From Alkalibacterium sp034520745 (lineage in GTDB: Bacteria; Bacillota; Bacilli; Lactobacillales; Carnobacteriaceae_A): a DNA stretch of 64,000 bases. The notes below the pieces were generated by a model. That model searched no databases. It saw only the letters and a list, made by a program, of their open reading frames with translations, and was not told the DNA's origin. Location: NCBI GenBank assembly GCA_034520745.1, contig JAXHNF010000003.1, positions 248,001 to 312,000 of the forward strand, read 5' to 3'. A program made the translations under genes and the position numbers. How positions within the stretch are numbered: the stretch's first letter is position 1; every line of letters begins with the position of its first letter. This document shows positions 58,233-64,000 of this stretch, piece after piece.

Positions 58233-58914
58233 TTAAATCAAGCCAAACAATATAAAGCCAACGGTGTTGATTGCGAAATTGGCAAACATATGTACAAGCC
58301 ATGAGGGATAAACGTTTTCAGACTTTTCATTTAAATGATTAAAGATACAGCCACCCACAAACAGTCCGGTCATGGCTAACAAATAAATACTCCAATGAAA
58401 CCATCCACTTGTCATACCCACATGATACAAAGCGAACAGTAATGCACTGAATGCATAGGCAAAGAGGCGCCCGGTATTTTCCTTTAAAATCAGAAAAGCG
58501 AAACCTCGAAAGAAAAATTCTTCCAGCAAAGAATTGATCAAAGAGATATAAATGGCAACAAAAACAAAATTATCTGCATTGACACCGATACCTGAAGTTA
58601 AAGACTCGCGAATGGATGATAAATCAATATAGTTTCTTAAAACGACATAGGCAAGCAGGATAACAGCATACACGCCAACTCCCAGTAAAAGTGCAAGCAT
58701 TAAATCTGACTTTCTCGGAATAAATAATTTTTTCAAACGACTGTATTCATCCTTATACCTAAGAAAATACCCCATAGGGACAACAGAAAACAGAATGATT
58801 TTCACAATAGATTTATACAGATAGGGCAGTTGAATGAATCCGTCTATCACACTCATACCTATAGCTGAAAGTGTGATAGAAAGTATGAAGAATACTTTTT
58901 TTGCTTATTTTCAT
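58233..58914 (-). pseudogene. CPBP family intramembrane metalloprotease, A-run frameshift at start
   Basis: Membrane protease of the CAAX/Abi type, about 226 residues. The ATG at 58914 (MKISKK) lies after AAGGAGATTA. A run of seven As just after it shifts the frame by one; with six As the chain continues VFFILSITLSAIGMSVIDGF in the main frame, which I read as the real protein. Catalytic motifs: NSLLEEFFFRGFAFLILKEN (EExxxR), SALLFALYHVGMTSGWFHW (FxxxH) and SWLVHMFANFAIN (HxxxN). In lactic acid bacteria such proteins are often bacteriocin self-immunity proteins. No bacteriocin peptide seen nearby. Confidence 0.9.
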
Positions 58915-59077
58915 AATACTAATCTCCTTTGTATAACTGACTATTCATTTTCAAGCACTAACGCTTTGGCACTTAGCCAATATTAAATCATAGTTTTTCA
59001 CCCAATTACACAACTAATTAAAAAACTCCACATTCAGAATTGCCATGTTTACTATAATTTATTTACTTTCTTCCCAT

Positions 59078-59882
59078 TCATCGGAGAAATCTAATACTAT
59101 CCTTGGGCATAGCCAGTCCAGAAATAGACTGTCGTAACACATTTTTGTCTCCTGCTAGTTAATCCCTACAATTTCCAGGTCTTTATTTAGAAGAGCACTT
59201 CCGCTACTTCCCTCTGATATTAAAGCGGTATGCTTAATAACTGGATGCTGCATTTCACCGTCTTCATCATTGAAAGGTTTGGTTTTTCTACTGATTACTT
59301 TGCCAGCAGTGATACTGTTTCTTTCCTCATATGGATTGCTTATAACTGCAACTGTATCTTCCATATTCGGGAAATTTATCTGAGATCGAAATAGTGCTGT
59401 AATCCTCATCAGAGTAAAAACTAACAACAGCTAAATCATATTTTTTATCTGAATACTCAATTACCCCTCTAGGAAACTGCTGATAATAATTAGCTATCCC
59501 CTAAATTTCCCACCATTGTTAAAGTAGTCCTTAAAAGACAAACCATCATATCCCAAGATTATTATATTTGAACTATTTACATTTCTCTCTTATCAATAAC
59601 ATGATAAGCAGTTAGAGCAAAGTATTTATTTCCCTCTTTTTTAAAAATAGCCCCGCTGGCTCCAGCTGAAAATTGCATTACGACTTACATTTTCTTCTTG
59701 TTTAAAGTTTTCTTGGACTATCATTATGTTAGAAGAAACAGGTATGCTCTCTAATCGTTTTCTATAAAATTTTTATTACTGATCTGATTTATTTTAAATC
59801 TACTACTTGGCATGGATATGATTAGGATTAGAATCAAGATAATTACTATACTAATAAATATATTACGTTTATTTATTTTCAT
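59078..59882 (-). pseudogene. Trypsin-like serine protease (glutamyl endopeptidase/V8-like), broken
   Basis: Secreted or membrane-anchored protease of the S1 family, about 265 residues. ATG 59882 after AGAAAGGGAATAG gives MKINKRNIFISIVIILILIL, a signal anchor. Catalytic regions in different frames: FALTAYHVIDKRE (His), YDLAVVSFYSDED (Asp), HTALISEGSSGSALLNKDLE (Ser in GSSGS) and the end NVLRQSISGLAMP, KDSIRFLR. At least six frameshifts between them. The triad survives in the pieces. Alone, on the same strand as the CPBP gene. Confidence 0.8.
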
Positions 59883-60048
59883 TTCTATTCCCTTTCTACT
59901 ACTCAAAATCTCTTAGTGCTAGTATTTTTAGAAATAGCTTTATGTATCCTCATCATATTATAGAGTTTTTTTACCTACCATCAAGTACTCAGTAGACAAA
60001 AATGTAAGATAAGACAAAAGCATTTTTAACTCTACATTTAAATTCTTT

Positions 60049-60240
60049 CTATTCAGGATTAAACAAAGTATCGACTGTTGTATTCAAGTTCTTCGCCAGA
60101 TCAAATGCAAGCTGCAGTGAGGGATCATATTTTTCGTTTTCAATTGCATTAATGGTCTGTCTGGTAACTTTACAGTAATCGGCCAATTCTTGCTGGGATA
60201 TTTTTCTGGCTTTACGACGTTCTTTGATCTGATTTTTCAT
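60049..60240 (-). CDS. XRE-family transcriptional regulator
   Basis: 63-residue helix-turn-helix protein: MKNQIKERRKARKISQQELA, DYCKVTRQTINAIENEKYDP, SLQLAFDLAKNLNTTVDTLF. Typical short Cro/C1-type repressor of the YozG kind, whose gene usually partners with a small membrane protein, as here: its ATG at 60240 overlaps the end of the membrane gene upstream. Start chosen because the longer frame (to 60255) is only five codons and the start then opens MKNQIKERR. Intact. Confidence 0.9.
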   Translation of the reverse strand: MKNQIKERRKARKISQQELADYCKVTRQTINAIENEKYDPSLQLAFDLAKNLNTTVDTLFNPE

Positions 60241-60528
60241 TGGCTTAGAAACCATAATAATCCAAGTAAAAATGCAGCAAGAACTAAGGCAGCGCTAATC
60301 ATTCTGTTGAATCTTTTGTCTTCATTCATTTTAGATAAGAAATATTGCTCAAGTGAAATAAGAAAAGTAGTTGAAAGTATAGCAATTAACTGGAGCGTTT
60401 TGCCTTCATCAACGTTCATAATAACGTTGAATACTGCCTATGATAAACAGAGCTGCAATAGTAATAAACCAGGTTATATTAACAGCTTTATTGGCCACCT
60501 TCTGTTCCATTTCGTCTTTTTTACGCAT
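60237..60528 (-). pseudogene. Small membrane protein partnered with the XRE regulator, one frameshift
   Basis: About 96 residues, three helices. ATG 60528 follows AGGGAGGATTC: MRKKDEMEQKVANKAVNITW and the first helix FITIAALFIIGSIQR. A frameshift near 60425 leads to LIAILSTTFLISLEQYFLSK and ISAALVLAAFLLGLLWFL. Such proteins are typical partners of YozG-type regulators and may sense a membrane signal. Overlaps the regulator by four bases. Confidence 0.8.
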
Positions 60529-60658
60529 AACGAATCCTCCCTTTAGTCAAACACTTTTTACATTTATATAATACCGAACCGTTAAAATGATGTCAAAAAG
60601 TTTTTACATTTTATAACATTCATCACGCTGATTCCATTCTGCTATCATGGCTTTATAC

Positions 60659-60689
60659 ATTGCAGAAATCGGGATGTATTTTCTGCAAT
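60659..60689. repeat. Inverted repeat (hairpin)
   Basis: ATTGCAGAAA (60659-60668) and TTTCTGCAAT (60680-60689) are perfect inverted repeats around 11 bases. It lies just upstream of the recombinase remnant and may be a remnant of an element end or a terminator. Not assigned further. Confidence 0.4.
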
Positions 60690-60708
60690 ACCGATATAAC
60701 AAGGCTTC

Positions 60709-61077
60709 ACACTAAAAAACTTACTTTAGAAGAACTACAAGCAGAGCTCCTCAAAACTGGCCAGCACCAAATCAGACCATGAAGATGTTGCAGATGAAAT
60801 TTATACCCCGAGAGAAGACAAGCAAAAATCCAAGGTGGACAGCGCTAGCAAGGATGAGATCAAGAAAAAGATCACTGACATGAGCTCATTCTTAAAGAGC
60901 AATCTTCCACCCTCACTGAATATGATGAAGCTCTGGGAAGGAGGCTGAATGAAAAAGTCACTGTTTACTGAGAAGAAATTCACTGTGGAATTTAGGTCTG
61001 GACTAACAGTGGATATCCAAGAAAAGATAAAAAGCAGGCACTTGACAAATTTAAATGCAGTGTGCCTTACTTTTTAA
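60709..61077 (+). pseudogene. Remnant of a serine site-specific recombinase (C-terminal part)
   Basis: Only the last 120 residues remain, on the plus strand, in shifted frames. I read LTLEELQAELLK, STKSDHEDVADEIYTPREDK, DEIKKKITDMSSFLK, TEYDEALGRRLNEKVTVY and KKFTVEFRSGLTVDIQ. The last blocks (YDExLxRRLxEKVTVYxxKFTVEFKSGxxxDI) are the C terminus of large serine recombinases of the Tn-resolvase/CcrB type. No catalytic domain is left here. It is flanked by the hairpin above and by DUF2812/padR; a mobile element once lay here. Confidence 0.75.
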
Positions 61078-61106
61078 TTTGTAGGTTACAATTCTTTATT
61101 CTATGT

Positions 61107-62497
61107 TTATATTTCTAATTTTTCTTTAATAATTGATATTTGTTTTGTGGTTAATGGTTCTTCCATATTGAGTGTAATAATTCTATCCTCAAAAAACAAC
61201 GTATACTCTCCTGTGGGAGTGTCCTCATAATAGCGTTGATAAGCTTCTACTGTGTCAAATATTTTGTTATCCATGGGTTCAAAGGTCGTGTTATTTCGCC
61301 ACTCTGGTATTTCAAGCAGGTGCTCCTTGGCAAGTTGATAAACGAAATCAAATTGAGGTTCTAATATCTCATATTCAATCCATGGAGGGGCATCTTTTGC
61401 CGGCAGTGTATCTTGACGATAAACGCTTTTGGAAAGAAAGAAAGTGTTATCAATCTCCTTTTCATATGAATAATAGTTATAGTCAATTGGACCGTATAAA
61501 TCCTCACTGGTAAGAGGGATTTCGTCGCTATAGAGTCTGTACTCATAGCTTTCTGTTTCAGAACGTTGCCAATCAACAGTTCGATAATTCGACTCATCAC
61601 CCATACTAAATCCAAATCGCATAATGAACGTCATAAGTAATGCTAAATATGCAAAACTAGCAAAAATAAACACCACGACCGATATCACTTTATTTTTTGT
61701 AGCAGATATTTTTTTCTTCTTCAAATATTTGATTGATATCCAAAATATAATCATCAGAATTGGCATTTGTGCGATGGATAAAATACTAAACCGAACCCGC
61801 TTGTATTAGAAGCAAGGTGAAACAATAAATAACCTAGACTGCCGAATACGAAAACCATAAAGATGATATCAACCATTTTATATACTATGCTATTGTTTTT
61901 TACACATCCCCCGCCAAGAGCAATTGACTTTTCCGAACGTTTAAGCCAAAGAACGTAAGTCATCAATGAATACACTTGATATATGATAACTGCTGCTATC
62001 ATAGAACTACTTAATAATCGAATAGAATCTGACAAATAATCTATTGGGTTTAATTGAAATGAATTGAACTGCACAATCAAATTTAGTACAAAGACTAAAA
62101 TCATAACAATCATAGATGGAAGATAACTCTTTTTCATACATCTTTTGATATTTTCAAATTTCACTTTTTCATCGGTTTCGAAGGGGATCGGATTATCCGC
62201 TTCACTACAAAAAATCTGCATTTGGTTAAATTGAGTCACAAAATTCCATCCGGCAGCCTTCGCATAGTCGAAATAGGTTTGCTGGTTATCGGTAATATCA
62301 GGATTAAACACAGATCCTTCAGAAAAATATGTAACGGTGTATTTTACTTTCTTCGGTGTTCCTTTTCTAAATGTCCATAAAAAAGATCCACATTCCTCTA
62401 AAAATAGTCCCTTTGCAGCCAGTTTCTCCAATTTAATTTCTGTATCTTCATAGCGATCGAACCTAAATTTTATTACTCTTTTAGTTGTATCTTTCAT
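61107..62497 (-). pseudogene. DUF2812 membrane protein, one frameshift
   Basis: Partner of the PadR repressor directly upstream (overlap ATGA). About 463 residues joined. The N-terminal soluble part FRFDRYEDTEIKLEKLAAKG, LFLEECGSFLWTFRKGTPKK is the DUF2812 signature, followed by two helices (MIVMILVFVLNLIVQFNSFQ, LSSSMIAAVIIYQVYSL), further helices VDIIFMVFVFGSLGYLLFHL, a frameshift near 61775, VISVVVFIFASFAYLALLMT and an extracellular C-terminal domain (SKSVYRQDTLPAKDAPPWIE). PadR/DUF2812 pairs are common in Firmicutes and are held to sense membrane or phenolic stress. Confidence 0.85.
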
Positions 62498-62817
62498 TTT
62501 TGCTCACCACCTTTTACTAATATTTCATAATCATTTTTTAATTTTGTCACTCGAAGATATTCCTTTTCAAGCATTTCTGTACCAAGGCTTGTTATAATAT
62601 AATTTTTTTTTCGATTTTCAATTTTGGTTTCTATAATAATTTTTTCTTTTACAAAGTTATCTAACAAGCTGTAAAGAGTACCCGGTCCGATGATAACCCT
62701 TCCATTTGTAAGTTCTTCTACCCTTTTCATAATATCAACACCACAACTCTCTTGTGTTAGACAAATAAGGATGTAAAACATTTGCTCTGTTAACGTTTGA
62801 TACTTATCCCGTGCCAT
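62494..62817 (-). CDS. PadR family transcriptional regulator
   Basis: 107-residue winged-helix repressor: TLTEQMFYILICLTQESCGV, DIMKRVEELTNGRVIIGPGT, LYSLLDNFVKEKIIIETKIE, NRKKNYIITSLGTEMLEKEY. The IGPGTLYxLL block is the PadR signature. Start ATG 62817 (MARDKYQT) after AAGTGGGGTGA; the longer frame to 62871 would cover the promoter. The ATG of DUF2812 overlaps its stop. Two identical operator-like repeats lie just upstream (62836-62887), which fits autoregulation. Intact. Confidence 0.92.
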   Translation of the reverse strand: MARDKYQTLTEQMFYILICLTQESCGVDIMKRVEELTNGRVIIGPGTLYSLLDNFVKEKIIIETKIENRKKNYIITSLGTEMLEKEYLRVTKLKNDYEILVKGGEQK

Positions 62818-62835
62818 TAGATCACCCCACTTAGT

Positions 62836-62890
62836 ATCGAATATCGATATTGTACTTTTAAATCGTAACATCGAATATCGATATTGTCAA
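62836..62890 (-). promoter_or_regulatory. padR promoter with twin operator
   Basis: An identical 18-bp repeat (ATCGAATATCGATATTGT) occurs at 62836-62853 and 62870-62887, 34 bases apart. Each contains the perfect palindrome AATATCGATATT. The distal copy overlaps the -35 TTGACA (62890-62885) and the spacer; 17 bases further lies TACGAT, a -10. The proximal copy lies at or after the start point. Binding of PadR to both would block the promoter, an inference from spacing. Confidence 0.75.
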
Positions 62891-62891
62891 G

Positions 62892-62918
62892 AAAAAAACA
62901 GAATCGATTTCGATTCTG
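62892..62918 (-). terminator. Terminator upstream of padR
   Basis: On the minus strand CAGAATCGA-AA-TCGATTCTG makes a perfect nine-bp hairpin followed by seven Ts and then directly by the -35 box of padR. It would stop transcription coming from the hydrolase gene upstream. Confidence 0.75.
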
Positions 62919-63279
62919 ATAGGAATTATTTATATACTGATAATTCTTACTTTAAATTTCAGATTCAACAATTGCATAAGCTTTCAATTTCAAGCTACAC
63001 ATCCAATCTATTTTCTCAACCTCCCCTAATTCACAAAAACATCCATTCTGCATTAAAGTAGATCATCCATAACAATGTTTATTCCAGAAGACCGAAAGAG
63101 TTATCAGTCTGAAAAAAACATGAAACACAGACATTTGTTGAACGCTTCAAAACGGCACTTACAGATATGATCATACACAAGATAAGCAGCCTGATTGTAC
63201 TTCCGATTCTCTTAAAGGAGATGATTATCAGAACCGCATTAGAGCCGATAAGTCTGATTAGTTTTGAAGCATTTACTAT
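62919..63279. other. 360-bp intergenic region, no gene recognised
   Basis: Between the hydrolase stop and the padR terminator. There is a plus-strand stretch near 63120-63240 with some codon-like rhythm (ETFVERFKTALTDMI in one frame) but with no start and no known match; it may be a remnant. No RNA gene or repeat seen. Confidence 0.4.
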
Positions 63280-64000
63280 TTACTGAGTTTTTTTGGTTGC
63301 ATCAAAATATTTATTCAGCCATAAAGCTAATCGTTCAACTACTTCAGAATGTATAGGATCTTTTGCCTTTTCTTTATATTCTTTCTTAAAATTTAATGCA
63401 GACATTGGTCCCTCTTGCTTCTTTAAACCATGGTTCATATCTTTGATGCTATAATATTCCAGGTCTCCCCTAATGAGATCTGGTAACCTTCCAAGTTTAC
63501 TGTGATCTGCTTGAAAATCTTTATCGCCCGTTAATGCCAATACCGGGCAGTTAACTCTCTTCAGATCTTCCAGTACATTGTAGTAGTGATGTTCTCTAAA
63601 CCATTTGGCATTTACTTTAGAAAAATTATATCTCATCATTGTTTTATTCGAATGAATAATCTTGTTCATAAATTTATCCGCTTGTTTATCGACTTTTTTA
63701 TCTGCCTTCAGTAAGCGTAGTAAGAATCCATTCACCTTATTTTTATTCTTAGCCTCTTCTACTAAAATTTCTCTTTGTCTTTTTAATGCCTCCTCCAACG
63801 TTTCTGCTGCGCCCGATAAAAGAATCAGTCCATCAACCGGTTTTCTTGCGTTAACTGCCGCGGCTAACATACACCCTTCACTGTGACCCAATAGAATGAT
63901 TTCATTAGGATCTACGGATGGTTGTTCTTTTAAAAAGTCTATGCTCTTTTCAATATCTTCAACCAAATCCCACATTCCTGTTTCAAAAAAATCACCTTGA
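63280..64000 (-). CDS. Alpha/beta hydrolase, partial (5' end outside the window)
   Basis: At least 240 residues of an alpha/beta-hydrolase; the frame runs past the window edge, so the true start is not visible. The nucleophile elbow GHSEG is in NEIILLGHSEGCMLAAAVNA, followed by KPVDGLILLSGAAETLEEAL, a helical cap (LLRLLKADKKVDKQADKFMN), the acid loop CPVLALTGDKDFQADHSKL and the catalytic His in IKDMNHGLKKQEGPMSAL. Serine esterase or peptidase of the DLH/BAAT-like type; the substrate cannot be told. Intact as far as seen. Confidence 0.85.
   Translation of the reverse strand, partial: QGDFFETGMWDLVEDIEKSIDFLKEQPSVDPNEIILLGHSEGCMLAAAVNARKPVDGLILLSGAAETLEEALKRQREILVEEAKNKNKVNGFLLRLLKADKKVDKQADKFMNKIIHSNKTMMRYNFSKVNAKWFREHHYYNVLEDLKRVNCPVLALTGDKDFQADHSKLGRLPDLIRGDLEYYSIKDMNHGLKKQEGPMSALNFKKEYKEKAKDPIHSEVVERLALWLNKYFDATKKTQ

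Noticed and set aside
62833..62890. Two-repeat array as a CRISPR
   Set aside because: Only two copies, palindromic cores, overlapping a promoter; these are operators.
1..64000. tRNA or rRNA genes
   Set aside because: I looked for T-loop GTTCGAATC-type cores with paired acceptor arms and for rRNA-like blocks and found none.

Overview
The window reads as a chromosomal segment of a low-GC Gram-positive bacterium (Bacillota). AGGAGG-type ribosome sites, csp, recQ with a C-terminal helix-turn-helix region, lipoproteins with LxGC lipoboxes, an LTA-synthase-like sulfatase, IS3 and IS200/IS605 elements and the protein sequences overall suggest a salt- or alkali-adapted member of the Lactobacillales (Carnobacteriaceae such as Alkalibacterium or Marinilactibacillus). 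That placement is an inference from sequence flavour. No rRNA, tRNA or CRISPR array was seen. Layout. 0.3-8 kb: ADP-ribosylglycohydrolase, a decayed IS3 element, a cold-shock gene, an aldo/keto reductase, recQ and two acetyltransferases. 8-15.8 kb: small membrane proteins, a flavodoxin, a membrane diguanylate cyclase, dus, a HAAS-domain membrane protein, a VOC protein and a glycine-zipper protein. 15.8-17.6 kb: an IS200/IS605 element with divergent tnpA and broken tnpB. 19-21 kb: an ECF sigma/anti-sigma pair. 21-25 kb: a divergent Fe(III)-siderophore ABC locus around a perfect Fur-type palindrome. 25-36 kb: an FMN reductase, an SH3 lipoprotein, a Gfo/Idh oxidoreductase, small membrane proteins, an LTA-synthase-like sulfatase and an FtsX-type ABC exporter with a truncated ATPase. 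36-39 kb: a ThiF (E1-like) gene coupled to a LuxI/FeeM-type N-acyl synthase, divergent from an HD-GYP phosphodiesterase. 39-49.7 kb: a large glycoside phosphorylase-like enzyme with a mutarotase-like partner, photolyase, DUF3179 pair, AIM24, PAP2 and exonuclease III. 50-56.5 kb: a complete nine-gene N-ATPase operon in the order atpD-C-Q-R-B-E-F-A-G, encoding a Na+-type rotary ATPase. 56.8-64 kb: a PQQ-type sugar dehydrogenase lipoprotein, CPBP protease, V8-like serine protease, an XRE gene pair, a serine-recombinase remnant, a PadR/DUF2812 pair with twin operators, and a partial alpha/beta hydrolase. How the genes work together. The best supported functional unit is the N-ATPase. Its c subunit carries two carboxylates (E31 in helix 1, E64 in helix 2) with S65, T66 and Y69, so Na+ coupling is expected; AtpF seems to carry a delta-like tail in place of a separate delta gene; AtpQ and AtpR are the extra membrane proteins typical of this class. 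The most speculative unit is the acyl-synthase/E1 pair next to c-di-GMP turnover genes, which could make and respond to a small acyl signal. A pervasive feature is single-base frameshifts: more than half of the genes are broken, usually with both halves of the product still conserved in adjacent frames, while other stretches (about 12-16 kb and 37-47 kb) are clean. This looks more like uneven sequence quality than ordinary gene decay, so genes marked pseudogene here may be intact in the organism.
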